In this document: piece by piece, positions 35,700-44,251 of the stretch
Position numbering within the stretch: position 1 is the stretch's first letter
How the letters are laid out: each line of letters begins with the position of its first letter
NCBI GenBank assembly: GCA_024640565.1
Contig: JAHEET010000003.1
Location: forward strand, 1 to 64,000
Origin: Flavobacteriaceae bacterium
GTDB lineage: Bacteria > Bacteroidota > Bacteroidia > Flavobacteriales > Flavobacteriaceae
Direction: 5' to 3'
Length of the DNA stretch: 64,000 nucleotides
Made by a program: the position numbers and the translations under genes
The notes under the pieces: generated by a model
The model's input: only the letters and a program-made list of their open reading frames with translations
Databases searched by the model: none
Told to the model about the DNA's origin: nothing

Positions 35700-36863
35700 A
35701 TGAAAAAGATATTAATCATAGAAGACGAAGCAGCAATTAGAAGAGTTTTGAAAAAAATTATTTCTGAAGAAAATGAGGGGTATGAAGTAGCTGAAGCTTC
35801 TGACGGATTGGGAGGTCTTGAAATGATCTTAAACAACGACTATGATTTGATTTTGTGTGATATTAAAATGCCAAAAATGGATGGTGTTGAGGTATTAGAG
35901 AAAGTAAAAAAAGTAAAACCAGAAATACCGATTGTGATGATTTCGGGCCACGGTGATTTAGACACCGCAGTGAATACGATGCGATTGGGAGCTTTTGACT
36001 ATATTTCGAAACCACCAGATTTAAACCGCTTGTTAAATACCGTCCGAAATGCTTTGGATAAAAAAGAGCTGATAGTTGAAAACAAACGCTTAAAAAAGAA
36101 AGTCAGTAAAAACTATGAAATGATTGGTGAGAGTCCAGAAATTGCTCACATCAAAGAGATTATCGAAAAAGTGGCTACCACCGATGCCAGGGTTTTAATA
36201 ACTGGGCCAAATGGAACTGGAAAAGAATTAGTTGCCCATTGGTTGCATGAAAAATCTGACCGCTCAAAAGCGCCAATGATTGAAGTGAATTGTGCAGCAA
36301 TTCCATCAGAATTAATTGAAAGTGAGCTTTTCGGACATGTAAAAGGGTCCTTTACGGGTGCCAATAAAGATCGAGCAGGAAAGTTTGAAACCGCTACAGG
36401 GGGGACAATTTTTCTCGACGAAATAGGAGATATGAGCTTGTCTGCACAAGCCAAAGTATTGCGTGCACTTCAAGAAAGTAAAATTTCAAGAGTAGGTTCG
36501 GACAGGGATATTAAAGTAAATGTTCGAGTGGTGGCAGCTACAAATAAAGATCTAAAGAAAGAAATTGAAGCGGGGCGTTTTAGAGAGGATTTATACCACA
36601 GATTGGCGGTTATTTTAATAAAGGTCCCTGCACTGAATGATCGAAGAGATGACATTCCGTTATTGGTTGCTTTCTTTTCCTCAAAAATTGCCAAAGAACA
36701 AGGGATACCTCTAAAAACTTTTTCAAAAAAGGCCCTTAAAAAACTACAAGCATACGACTGGACTGGCAATATTCGAGAACTTAGAAATGTTGTTGAGCGC
36801 CTTATCATTTTGGGTGAAAAGGAAGTTTCGGAGAACGATGTTGTGCTTTATGCATCGAAATAG
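35700..36863 (+). CDS. Sigma-54-type response regulator (NtrC family) without DNA-binding domain
   Basis: The 387-residue protein has a receiver domain (phospho-acceptor Asp54 in ILCDIKMP) and an AAA+ sigma-54 activator domain: Walker A-like GPNGTGKE (169-176), the sigma-54 contact loop GSFTGA (216-221, usually GAFTGA), ALQESKISRVGS and NIRELRN at the C-terminal lid. It ends at VVLYASK, where most NtrC proteins continue into a Fis-type helix-turn-helix of about 50 residues, so it lacks an obvious DNA-binding domain. It may act on sigma-54 from solution or through a partner. No histidine kinase gene is adjacent. Confidence 0.9.
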   Translation: MKKILIIEDEAAIRRVLKKIISEENEGYEVAEASDGLGGLEMILNNDYDLILCDIKMPKMDGVEVLEKVKKVKPEIPIVMISGHGDLDTAVNTMRLGAFDYISKPPDLNRLLNTVRNALDKKELIVENKRLKKKVSKNYEMIGESPEIAHIKEIIEKVATTDARVLITGPNGTGKELVAHWLHEKSDRSKAPMIEVNCAAIPSELIESELFGHVKGSFTGANKDRAGKFETATGGTIFLDEIGDMSLSAQAKVLRALQESKISRVGSDRDIKVNVRVVAATNKDLKKEIEAGRFREDLYHRLAVILIKVPALNDRRDDIPLLVAFFSSKIAKEQGIPLKTFSKKALKKLQAYDWTGNIRELRNVVERLIILGEKEVSENDVVLYASK

Positions 36864-36897
36864 GATAAAACTATTTAATGCAGTGTTTAGTATCAAT

Positions 36898-36936
36898 AAA
36901 GTTGATGAGTATATAAAAAGTTCCCATCAACTTTTT
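36898..36936 (+). terminator. Terminator after the exporter-MscS-regulator operon
   Basis: AAAGTTGATG (36898-36907) pairs with CATCAACTTT (36925-36934) across a 17-base loop, followed by T residues. It lies about 35 bases after the regulator stop codon and before the peroxiredoxin promoter. Confidence 0.6.
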
Positions 36937-36939
36937 CTA

Positions 36940-36966
36940 TTTGGGCTAGTATCTTCTTTATATTTG
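36940..36966 (+). promoter_or_regulatory. Promoter of the peroxiredoxin-thioredoxin operon
   Basis: TTTG at 36940-36943 and TATATTTG at 36959-36966 match the -33 and -7 elements of Bacteroidota with a 15-base spacer. The ATG follows 42 bases downstream through an A-rich leader, a feature of highly expressed genes in this phylum. Confidence 0.6.
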
Positions 36967-37008
36967 TACTCATAAAAATAAATATTAATCAACAATAAAT
37001 AAAAAAAA

Positions 37009-37650
37009 ATGGCAACATTAGTAGGGAAGCAATTTCCAGATTTAAGCGTAGATGCAATGAATGAAATGGGGGATACATTTAAAATAAATGTATTGGAAGA
37101 AGCTAAGAAAAACAACAAAAAAGTATTGTTATTTTGGTATCCAAAAGATTTCACATTTGTATGTCCTACAGAATTACACGCGTTTCAAGCTGCTTTAGGA
37201 GAATTTGAAAAAAGAAACACCATCGTAATTGGTGCCTCTTGTGATACTCCAGAAGTACATTTTGCATGGTTAAGTACCGCAAAAGATAACGGAGGAATTG
37301 AAGGTGTAACCTACCCAATTTTAGCAGACAGTAACCGAAACTTATCATCAGTATTAGGTATTTTAGACATTACTAATGAAACTTTTGATGAAGCAACACA
37401 GACGATTCAAGTTGAAGGTGACAATGTAACTTACAGAGCTACTTATCTGATTGATGAAGAAGGAACGGTATTTCATGAAGGAGTAAACCACATGCCAGTT
37501 GGTAGAAATGTAAATGAATTTTTACGTTTGGTAGATGCCTATGCACATGTTCAAACGAACGGTGAAGTATGTCCAGCAAACTGGGAAGAAGGAAAAACAG
37601 CGATGGCCCCAAATGCAAAAGGAACTGCCGCTTATTTGGCAGCAAACTAA
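37009..37650 (+). CDS. 2-Cys peroxiredoxin (AhpC/TSA family)
   Basis: The 213-residue peroxiredoxin reduces hydrogen peroxide and organic peroxides in the cytoplasm. The peroxidatic cysteine is Cys52 in FTFVCPTE and the resolving cysteine is Cys188 in GEVCPANW, the typical 2-Cys arrangement. A thioredoxin gene follows 11 bases later and may be its reductant. The upstream promoter is one of the best in the window. Confidence 0.95.
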   Translation: MATLVGKQFPDLSVDAMNEMGDTFKINVLEEAKKNNKKVLLFWYPKDFTFVCPTELHAFQAALGEFEKRNTIVIGASCDTPEVHFAWLSTAKDNGGIEGVTYPILADSNRNLSSVLGILDITNETFDEATQTIQVEGDNVTYRATYLIDEEGTVFHEGVNHMPVGRNVNEFLRLVDAYAHVQTNGEVCPANWEEGKTAMAPNAKGTAAYLAAN

Positions 37651-37661
37651 TATCGATTTCT

Positions 37662-37970
37662 ATGGTACAAGAGTTAAATCAAGACAATTTAGCAGAAATC
37701 ATTGCCGATAACCCTACGGTTATTGTACAATATTCTGCGGGATGGTGTGGTAATTGTAGGATTATGAAACCAAAATTCAAGAAATTATCTACAGAAAACG
37801 AAGCAGCAACTTTTGTAATTGTTGACGCAGAGAAATTTCCAGAAAGCAGAAAATTGGCAGATGTCAGTAATCTTCCAACCTTTGCCACTTTTGTAGACGG
37901 TAAATTTGCGGGGCAAACACAAACCAATAAGTTTGATGTTTTGAAAGAATTCTTATCAGAAATTTTATAA
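37662..37970 (+). CDS. Thioredoxin-family protein
   Basis: From ATG at 37662 the protein has 102 residues and the active site GWCGNC (Cys29, Cys32) in the normal thioredoxin position. The GN pair between the cysteines differs from the GP of classical thioredoxin. The cis-proline region reads VSNLPTFATF. The open frame extends upstream into the peroxiredoxin gene, but that extension is an unrelated frame. Position between peroxiredoxin and DUF6952 suggests it serves the peroxiredoxin. Confidence 0.9.
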   Translation: MVQELNQDNLAEIIADNPTVIVQYSAGWCGNCRIMKPKFKKLSTENEAATFVIVDAEKFPESRKLADVSNLPTFATFVDGKFAGQTQTNKFDVLKEFLSEIL

Positions 37971-37971
37971 A

Positions 37972-38229
37972 ATGAAGCTACCTATTATAAAACACTTGAC
38001 CAATTTTATCGAAGAAAACGACCAGGATTACGTTTTAGAAACGATTGAAACATTGGAGGCACTTACAGAAGTTCCGTCTTTAAAAGATGAAGAATTAGAT
38101 GTTATTGGTGAATTAATTTCCAATCTCTACGGAGCAGTTGAGGTCGATAAAATGATCAAAGAAGGAACACCAAAAAAAGAAGCATTAAACGCTTTTATGA
38201 AACGTGTTTTAGGAGCGATAGATAATTAG
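37972..38229 (+). CDS. DUF6952 family protein
   Basis: The 85-residue, mostly helical and acidic protein (IKHLTNFIEENDQDYV at the start) matches a small family found beside peroxiredoxin and thioredoxin genes in Flavobacteriaceae. It starts one base after the thioredoxin stop. No function is known; the operon suggests a part in peroxide defence. Confidence 0.75.
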   Translation: MKLPIIKHLTNFIEENDQDYVLETIETLEALTEVPSLKDEELDVIGELISNLYGAVEVDKMIKEGTPKKEALNAFMKRVLGAIDN

Positions 38230-38249
38230 TTTTTCAATACTAAAAATTA

Positions 38250-38278
38250 AAAACCCAAGTGAAAGCTTGGGTTTTTTT
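38250..38278 (+). terminator. Bidirectional terminator between the DUF6952 and small basic protein genes
   Basis: AAACCCAAG (38251-38259) pairs with CTTGGGTTT (38266-38274) around a six-base loop, with A and T runs on the two sides. It can end transcription of both convergent operons; the stop codon of the small basic protein lies right next to the T run. Confidence 0.88.
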
Positions 38279-38441
38279 ATGGATGCTGTTTTTCTTCGTT
38301 TATTTTTCTGATGAGTGCTTTGAGACGCTCTTTATGCAGTTTTTTTTCAAGCTTTACCTTATTCACTTTCTGAAGCATCAATCGATTGTACTTTGCTTTG
38401 GTGGTGGTGTTCTTTGCTTTTCCTTTTCCTTTTTTTGGCAT
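38277..38441 (-). CDS. Small highly basic protein, function unknown
   Basis: A 54-codon frame starts MPKKGKGKAKNTTTKAK and continues as a lysine- and arginine-rich amphipathic helix (LEKKLHKERLKALIRK), ending in TAA beside the shared terminator. It begins 20 bases after the aspartoacylase-like gene, so it is the probable last gene of the rimK operon. The composition suggests nucleic acid or ribosome binding. I do not recognise a family. Confidence 0.6.
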   Translation of the reverse strand: MPKKGKGKAKNTTTKAKYNRLMLQKVNKVKLEKKLHKERLKALIRKINEEKQHP

Positions 38442-38461
38442 TCTATACGATCTATAGTTTT

Positions 38462-39412
38462 TTATTTATCAATGCTTAAGTGGAACAATGCATCTCCTTT
38501 GTTTACAATAGGTGTTTTGTTAATACAGAAGATGTGACCATCAAAAGGAGCATGTATTTTCTTTTTAAATTCGCCAAAAGGGTCCTGAATAACTCCAAGA
38601 AGCTCTTTTTTCTTTACAAAAGTTCCATTTTTGACCATAATTTTAAACATTCCAGAATAAGAAGCCCGCAACCATTTTGCTTTATCCACAAAGATGGGTG
38701 TTTTTCTGACAGTTATTTCACCTTCAAGCAATCCCAAATGGGTTAAGACATTTCTTGTTCCATTTACACCTTCACTTATAATAGCGGCATCTAATTCCTT
38801 TGATTTTCCTCCTTCAAACAATAAGCTGGTCTTTCCCATCTTTAGCAGCATATCTCTCAAAGATTTAGAAATAGTCTCTGAAAATACAATCATTGGCGGA
38901 TTGAATATTTTTGCAAGCTCCAATCCTTTTTGGTCCTCTTTGCTACATCTAATTTGAGCAATATTATCTCGTTCTCCTCCTCCTGTATGGAAATCAATAA
39001 CATAATCTACGTGGGGCGCAATTTCTTTGGTAAATTGATGGGCAAACTGACTCGCTAAAGAACCCTGTAAAGAACCCGGAAACATCCGATTTAAATCGCG
39101 TCCATCAGGAAACTCTCTTGTTTGGATTAGATAGCCAAAAATATTAAAAACAGGAATACAGATAATCGTTCCTGATATTGGCTTGTTTATTTTCTGACTA
39201 ATAATTTCTCTGATAATTCCTACGCCATTAATCTCATCACCATGAATTCCTGCCAATAATAAAACAACAGGTCCCGGGTTTTTAGAACGTTCTATAATCA
39301 CTGGAATTTTTACCGTTGTTCTAGTATGCAATTTGGCCACTTCTAGGTCCAAAATGGTACGGGTTCCTTCAGGAATTTCTTTTCCTAAAATAACAAAAGG
39401 TTTATTCAGCAT
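38462..39412 (-). CDS. Succinylglutamate desuccinylase/aspartoacylase family protein
   Basis: The 316-residue zinc carboxypeptidase-like protein has the metal motif GIHGDE (His57, Glu60), [14 protein letters not shown] and DFHTGG for the third ligand. The family removes acyl groups from N-acylated amino acids such as succinylglutamate. The gene overlaps rimK by 11 bases. In such rimK clusters the enzyme may act on glutamate-linked products, but this is inference from context. Confidence 0.88.
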   Translation of the reverse strand: MLNKPFVILGKEIPEGTRTILDLEVAKLHTRTTVKIPVIIERSKNPGPVVLLLAGIHGDEINGVGIIREIISQKINKPISGTIICIPVFNIFGYLIQTREFPDGRDLNRMFPGSLQGSLASQFAHQFTKEIAPHVDYVIDFHTGGGERDNIAQIRCSKEDQKGLELAKIFNPPMIVFSETISKSLRDMLLKMGKTSLLFEGGKSKELDAAIISEGVNGTRNVLTHLGLLEGEITVRKTPIFVDKAKWLRASYSGMFKIMVKNGTFVKKKELLGVIQDPFGEFKKKIHAPFDGHIFCINKTPIVNKGDALFHLSIDK

Positions 39413-40277
39413 GAATTTCTAAATATCTGATAATCTCTTTCGCAATGTTTTTTCCGGTAGCAGTTTCTATTCCTTCCAAACCTGGTGAAGAATTTACTTC
39501 CAATACCAAGGGTCCTTTCGTGGACTGCAGCATGTCTACACCAGCGACTCCCAAACCTAAAGCTTTGGTTGCTTTTAATGCGGTTTTTTCTTCCTCATCG
39601 GTCAATTCGATGATGGTTGCATTTCCGCCTCTGTGTAAATTGGAGCGAAACTCTCCTTCTTTTCCTTGACGCTTCATTGCACCAATTACTTTTCCGTCAA
39701 CCACAAATACTCTGATGTCTGCTCCTCCTGCTTCTTTAATAAATTGTTGGGCAATCACTCGAGCTCCTAAGCCGTTAAATGCTTCAAGAACAGATGTTGC
39801 AGCATTTTTAGTTTCTGCCAAAACAACTCCTAATCCTTGTGTGCCCTCGAGTAACTTTAAAACCAAAGGTGCACCTCCTACTGATTTAACAACATGTTCT
39901 ACATCTTTTGTGTAGTTTGTGAAAACAGTTTTTGGCAAACCTACACCCGCTCTTGCTAAAATTTGTAAACTACTTAATTTATCTCTAGATCTTGTCAAAG
40001 CTTGCGATGATACAGAAGTGAAAACTTTCATCATTTCAAATTGACGGATTACAGCTGTTCCATAGAAAGTAACTGAAGCACCAATTCTAGGGATAATTGC
40101 GTCAATATTTTCTAAATATTCTCCTTTATAGTGAATCTTTGGAGACTTTTTTTCAATCTCTATATTACATTTCAAATGATCTACTACTAAGACTTCATGA
40201 CCTCTTTTCTCTCCTGTTTCTACGAGTCTTCTGGTAGAATACAATTTTGGGTTTCTTGATAAAATTACAATGCGCAT
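39402..40277 (-). CDS. rimK: Ribosomal protein S6 glutamate ligase RimK
   Basis: RimK is an ATP-grasp ligase that adds glutamate residues to the C-terminus of ribosomal protein S6 and so alters translation. The 291-residue protein has the N-terminal preATP-grasp region, [11 protein letters not shown] for ATP binding, [17 protein letters not shown] and the metal site [11 protein letters not shown]. It overlaps the zinc-protease-like gene on one side and the aspartoacylase-like gene on the other, so all are one unit. Confidence 0.92.
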   Translation of the reverse strand: MRIVILSRNPKLYSTRRLVETGEKRGHEVLVVDHLKCNIEIEKKSPKIHYKGEYLENIDAIIPRIGASVTFYGTAVIRQFEMMKVFTSVSSQALTRSRDKLSSLQILARAGVGLPKTVFTNYTKDVEHVVKSVGGAPLVLKLLEGTQGLGVVLAETKNAATSVLEAFNGLGARVIAQQFIKEAGGADIRVFVVDGKVIGAMKRQGKEGEFRSNLHRGGNATIIELTDEEEKTALKATKALGLGVAGVDMLQSTKGPLVLEVNSSPGLEGIETATGKNIAKEIIRYLEIHAE

Positions 40278-40714
40278 TCGTTCTTATTTTTTAATTTGTA
40301 GGATAAATTCTTTTTTGTAGTATCGATGATGAACTTCTGGTTTAAAAATTTCCTTCCCAGCAATATAGGGAATTTCATTTCTTTTCTTTCGGTTAATGTT
40401 AATTCTATAGGAAATAATTGCCCAAAAATATTGATTTCTGTAGCGATTAAAAAACGTATTTCTGTAATTCCATTCGAGCTTTTTACAGCTTTCGAGGTAT
40501 ATTTATTTGTTTTAAAAATATGGTTGTTGAATAAGGGATGGGTAGGGTCCAATAGGGTGAATTGAATATGGGATGCATCGTTTAAGGTGATTTCTTGAAT
40601 GTCTGTACAATGAATGGAAGATGTATAAGCTCCCGAGTCTACTTTTAAGTCGATGTCAAAAAGCGATAATTCTGGAAAATCAGCTTTGTCTGAACGGCCA
40701 ATTGTTAGTTTCAT
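40265..40714 (-). CDS. RimB-like retropepsin-type protease (ATP-dependent zinc protease family)
   Basis: From [10 protein letters not shown] the protein has 149 residues and the aspartic-protease-like motif [10 protein letters not shown] (Asp26). It belongs to the family annotated as ATP-dependent zinc protease. In Pseudomonas the homologue RimB works with RimK in modifying S6, trimming the glutamate tail. Its 3' end overlaps rimK by 13 bases. A longer in-frame start at 40855 lies inside the flavoprotein gene and is rejected. Confidence 0.85.
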   Translation of the reverse strand: MKLTIGRSDKADFPELSLFDIDLKVDSGAYTSSIHCTDIQEITLNDASHIQFTLLDPTHPLFNNHIFKTNKYTSKAVKSSNGITEIRFLIATEINIFGQLFPIELTLTERKEMKFPILLGRKFLNQKFIIDTTKKNLSYKLKNKNECAL

Positions 40715-40748
40715 TTTCCCTTGGTTTTTTGTGTAATTTTTAGGTTGT

Positions 40749-42305
40749 TTACATTTTTGCAATTGCAGCTTCAGCACAACGTTCTCCGTCCATAGCAGCA
40801 GAAACAATTCCGCCAGCATAACCACCACCTTCGCCACAAGGAAACAATCCTTCAATTTCTGGATGTTCCAAATCTTCTTTTCTTGGGATGTTTACAGGAG
40901 ATGAGGTGCGCGATTCTACTCCAACAATATTTGCTTCGTTGGTATAGTATCCGTGCATTTTTTTCCCAAAACCTTCAAATCCTTTTCGCAATCTACTTCC
41001 AATAATTTTAGGTAACAAGGAGTGGAGTGGTGCTGAATTCAACCCCGGTTGATAGGAAGTTTCATTTAAATTTGAAGAAAGTTTACCCTCCACAAAATCT
41101 ACCAATCTTTGTGCGGGAGCTGTTTGTGTTCTACCACCAGCAAAAAAAGAAATTTTTTCTAAATCTTTTTGAAACTCCAGTCCTTTTAAAGCACCAAATT
41201 CTTCATACCTTTTAAAATCTCGGTCAATGTCTAATTCTACAACAATTCCTGAGTTCGCAAACTTGTTGTTTCTACGAGAAGGTGACATTCCGTTTACGAC
41301 TACTTCCCCGGATGCTGTTGCAGCAGGAACAATAAATCCACCAGGGCACATGCAAAAAGAATAGACTCCGCGGTTGTTTACTTGTTGCACCAAACTGTAG
41401 GCAGCTGCAGGTAATAATTCATCTCTTTCACCAGAACAACTATATTGGATTTGGTCGATAATTTCTTGTGGATGCTCTACACGAACCCCCATTGCAAAAG
41501 ATTTTGCTTTTAGGGCAATGTTCTTTTTGTGCAACAGTTCATAGATGTCTCTAGCAGAATGACCGGTTGCTAAAATTACGGAATTGACCAGCATTTCTTG
41601 ACCGTTTTGCAGATGTAGCGCTTGTATTTTATTGTTTTTGATTACAAAATCCTCCACGCGTGTTTCAAAATGAACCTCGCCACCATATTTGAGAATGTTT
41701 TCTCGTATGTTTTGTATGATTTTTGGGAGCTTGTTGGTTCCAATATGTGGATGCGCATCTATTAAAATTTGTTCTGTAGCCCCATGAAAAACTAAGTTTT
41801 CAAAAATACGCCTTACATCTCCACGTTTTAATGATCGTGTGTAGAGTTTTCCATCGGAATAGGTACCGGCACCGCCTTCCCCATAACAGTAGTTTGAGTC
41901 ATTATTTACAATATGATCCTGGTTAATGGCTTTGATGTCACGTCTTCGATCTTGGACGTTTTTTCCGCGCTCTAGTACAACAGGCTTGAAGCCTAATTCG
42001 ATACATCGCAATGCAGCATACATTCCCGCAGGTCCAAAACCTACTATATGTACTTCTTTGGCATTAGAAACATCTTTATAATCAAAAATATACGCTGACT
42101 TTTCAGGAATATTTTCCGAGATATATACGGCTACTTTGTAATTAAAGATAATATCTTTTTTACGAGCATCAATTGATTTGCGCAATACTTTTACAGCTGA
42201 AATATCATTTTTAGCCACGTCTAATTGCTTAGCGGCTTTGTGTAAGAGGATATTTTCTTTGCGTTCTTCTATTAAATTTACGCGGAGTTGAATCTCTTTA
42301 ATCAT
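40749..42305 (-). CDS. FAD-dependent oxidoreductase (COG2509-type)
   Basis: The 518-residue flavoprotein has an N-terminal domain of about 80 residues, then the dinucleotide-binding motif VGFGPAGMYAALR (88-100), a mid-protein ILATGHSARD motif and the C-terminal GEGGGYAGGIVSAAMDG that closes the FAD site. It belongs to a family of uncharacterised dehydrogenases widespread in Bacteroidota. It is 34 bases upstream of the rimB-like gene and is probably the first gene of that operon. TACTTTTG lies four bases before its ATG, suggesting a leaderless mRNA. Confidence 0.85.
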   Translation of the reverse strand: MIKEIQLRVNLIEERKENILLHKAAKQLDVAKNDISAVKVLRKSIDARKKDIIFNYKVAVYISENIPEKSAYIFDYKDVSNAKEVHIVGFGPAGMYAALRCIELGFKPVVLERGKNVQDRRRDIKAINQDHIVNNDSNYCYGEGGAGTYSDGKLYTRSLKRGDVRRIFENLVFHGATEQILIDAHPHIGTNKLPKIIQNIRENILKYGGEVHFETRVEDFVIKNNKIQALHLQNGQEMLVNSVILATGHSARDIYELLHKKNIALKAKSFAMGVRVEHPQEIIDQIQYSCSGERDELLPAAAYSLVQQVNNRGVYSFCMCPGGFIVPAATASGEVVVNGMSPSRRNNKFANSGIVVELDIDRDFKRYEEFGALKGLEFQKDLEKISFFAGGRTQTAPAQRLVDFVEGKLSSNLNETSYQPGLNSAPLHSLLPKIIGSRLRKGFEGFGKKMHGYYTNEANIVGVESRTSSPVNIPRKEDLEHPEIEGLFPCGEGGGYAGGIVSAAMDGERCAEAAIAKM

Positions 42306-42309
42306 TTGG

Positions 42310-42317
42310 CAAAAGTA
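42310..42317 (-). promoter_or_regulatory. Promoter element of the flavoprotein-rimBK operon
   Basis: The minus strand reads TACTTTTG, matching TAnnTTTG, four bases before the ATG. Transcription would start at the start codon itself. Confidence 0.5.
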
Positions 42318-42324
42318 TGGAAAT

Positions 42325-42350
42325 AAAAAGATTTAAAATTGAATCTTTTT
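42325..42350 (-). terminator. Terminator of the GNAT-prmC operon
   Basis: AAAAAGATT (42325-42333) and AATCTTTTT (42342-42350) form a nine-pair stem with an eight-base loop, T-rich on the downstream side of the minus strand. The stem is AT-rich, so the call is moderate. It lies about 30 bases after the prmC stop. Confidence 0.45.
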
Positions 42351-42378
42351 AAACGTTTTCTGAAGTGTTTCCTAGAGA

Positions 42379-43245
42379 CTAAATTTTTTCATCTCCTTCA
42401 TTAAATGTACATTGTATCATTCGGTCCTTCCCAAATATATCTCTCCTTAGTTCAATATTTTTAAACCCTTTTTTATGCAGCATTTCAACGGTTTCAGTTC
42501 CTAAATATTGATTGATTTCAAAAAAAAGCAATCCATTTTTAGTAAGGTGTTCTTTTGATAAGTCTGCTATTTTATCATAAAAAAGCAACGGGTTGTCGTC
42601 TTCAACAAACAGTGCGATATGCGGTTCATGTTCTAAAACATTGTTTTTAATTTCTATTTTTTCCAATTTTCTCACGTAGGGTGGATTGGAAACAATAATG
42701 TCAAATTTTTGAGGAAGGTTTGTGATTTCCAATATGTTTTTTTCAATAAACTGGATCTTGACCTCATGCTGTTGTGCATTTTTAGTAGCAATTTTTAGCG
42801 CCTCTCTAGAAATATCAATAGCAAAGAGGTTTGCTTTGGGTAGGTTTTTTGCTAAAGTAATGGGAATACAACCGGTTCCCGTACCAATGTCCATAATTTG
42901 TATCTTGGCATTTGTAGCTACGCTGTCTAAAATCCAGGCGACTAATTCTTCTGTTTCTGGTCTTGGTATTAAGGTATGCCTGTTTACAATAAAGGGATAT
43001 CCATAAAATTCAGTTTCTCCCAGAATGTATTGTATTGGGATTTCTTTTGTTAGTGCTTCTAAGGCTCTTTTAAATTCTATGATTACTTTGGTTGAGAGTT
43101 CAAAATTGGGTCTTAAGACAAGATCAATGCGTTGGAAATCTAAGTAGGCTTCCATCAAATAAAAAAAGAACGTATCAATTTCTGTTTGCGGATATTTTCC
43201 CGACAATGTTTTTGAAAAGAGGTTTTGGTATTCTTTTAAAGTCAT
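42379..43245 (-). CDS. prmC: Peptide chain release factor N5-glutamine methyltransferase
   Basis: PrmC methylates the glutamine of the GGQ motif in release factors 1 and 2. The 288-residue protein has the N-terminal helical domain, IPRPETEELVAWIL, the SAM motif DIGTGTGCIP and the catalytic NPPYV. The start MTLKEYQ at 43245 overlaps the GNAT stop codon as ATGA; a longer frame adds nine unrelated residues. Confidence 0.94.
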   Translation of the reverse strand: MTLKEYQNLFSKTLSGKYPQTEIDTFFFYLMEAYLDFQRIDLVLRPNFELSTKVIIEFKRALEALTKEIPIQYILGETEFYGYPFIVNRHTLIPRPETEELVAWILDSVATNAKIQIMDIGTGTGCIPITLAKNLPKANLFAIDISREALKIATKNAQQHEVKIQFIEKNILEITNLPQKFDIIVSNPPYVRKLEKIEIKNNVLEHEPHIALFVEDDNPLLFYDKIADLSKEHLTKNGLLFFEINQYLGTETVEMLHKKGFKNIELRRDIFGKDRMIQCTFNEGDEKI

Positions 43246-43733
43246 AATTTTTTTAGCATCCAAACATTGCAAGAATAGTGTCCCGTATTCCCCAGGGGTT
43301 TATCAAGGTTTTTAAATCCGTTTTTTTTATAGAGCTCTTTTGCAGCATTCATGTATGGCATTGTTTCTAAATAACAACTTTCAAAATTAAGAGATTTTGC
43401 TTTTTCTAAGCATTTTTTTATCATTTTAGATCCCAGACCTTTTCCTCTTGCAATCGGGGTAAAGTACATTTTTTGAAGTTCACAAACATTGCCCTCAAAA
43501 TTATCTAACTTTGCAATTCCTGCACCACCAACAAGTTGGTTTTTGTATTCAAGTACATAATATGCAGACTTTTTTTCTTGAAAGTGTTCAAACATTTTAT
43601 CCGTTGCTTTATCTTCATAAGCAGTCCCTACCTTGGGAACGCCCAACTCAATCAAAACACTGCGGATTACTTTTGCAACCTGTGCATTGTCTTTGGATTG
43701 AATTTCTCTAATGATAAAATCTTCTGTTGTCAT
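43242..43733 (-). CDS. GNAT family N-acetyltransferase
   Basis: The 163-residue protein has the acetyl-CoA binding segment ARGKGLGSKMIKKCLEKA (about 100-117) and the C-terminal YLETMPYMNAAKELYKKNGF typical of small GNAT enzymes. The acceptor is not predictable. It is translationally coupled to prmC by a four-base overlap and is the first gene of the pair. Confidence 0.88.
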   Translation of the reverse strand: MTTEDFIIREIQSKDNAQVAKVIRSVLIELGVPKVGTAYEDKATDKMFEHFQEKKSAYYVLEYKNQLVGGAGIAKLDNFEGNVCELQKMYFTPIARGKGLGSKMIKKCLEKAKSLNFESCYLETMPYMNAAKELYKKNGFKNLDKPLGNTGHYSCNVWMLKKL

Positions 43734-43742
43734 TTATTCTCC

Positions 43743-43750
43743 TATTTTTG
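43743..43750 (+). promoter_or_regulatory. Promoter element of the lipoprotein-ribD operon
   Basis: TATTTTTG matches TAnnTTTG and stands 36 bases before the ATG of the LEA14-like lipoprotein gene. Confidence 0.45.
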
Positions 43751-43786
43751 CAGTAGCAAGGTATCATTTTTTTTAAATATTTTTTC

Positions 43787-44245
43787 ATGAAAAACCTACT
43801 ATATTTTTCCGTGCTATTTTTGTTGATTAGCAGTTGTTCCGTTACAAAAAAACCGATTTTTGTCAAAGTAGATGATGTGAAAATTGTAGCGATTACTTCG
43901 GACACAATTCGATTAAAAGCCGCTGTATTTTTTGAGAATCCAAATGGAGTTGGCGGCACCATTTCTTCGGATGAAATTCAAATAATTTCAAATGGAGCAG
44001 CGATTGCATCGGTTTTTGTAGCTGAATTTAAAGTGCCAGCAAAAGCTACATTTTCAGTACCCTTAACGGCAGTAATTCCAACCAGAAAAATCTTTCAAAA
44101 GAATAAGAACGGAATTCTCGGGGGGTTAATCAATTCTTTCTTAAACAAATCGATTAAAGTAAGGTTTAAAGGAAATTTAAAGTACAAAGTATTTGGGTTT
44201 TCAAATACTTATCCAATTGATAAAGTGCAAGAAATTAAACTTTAA
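43787..44245 (+). CDS. LEA14-like (LEA type 2) lipoprotein
   Basis: The 152-residue protein has a lipoprotein signal peptide ending at Cys17 (FLLISSC) and one beta-rich LEA type 2 domain: VKIVAITSDTIRLKAAVFFENPNGVGG and the strand pattern up to VFGFSNTYPI. Such domains are found in stress-related and envelope proteins; no enzyme activity is expected. It is six bases upstream of ribD, but a joint function is not apparent. Confidence 0.8.
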   Translation: MKNLLYFSVLFLLISSCSVTKKPIFVKVDDVKIVAITSDTIRLKAAVFFENPNGVGGTISSDEIQIISNGAAIASVFVAEFKVPAKATFSVPLTAVIPTRKIFQKNKNGILGGLINSFLNKSIKVRFKGNLKYKVFGFSNTYPIDKVQEIKL

Positions 44246-44251
44246 ACACGA

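Noticed and set aside
37569..37661. Thioredoxin gene starting inside the peroxiredoxin gene
   Set aside because: The extra 31 residues are an out-of-frame reading of the peroxiredoxin C-terminus; thioredoxin homology starts at 37662.
40715..40855. Long form of the RimB-like protein
   Set aside because: The extension is antisense-free but out-of-frame coding sequence of the flavoprotein C-terminus and shows no homologous motif.
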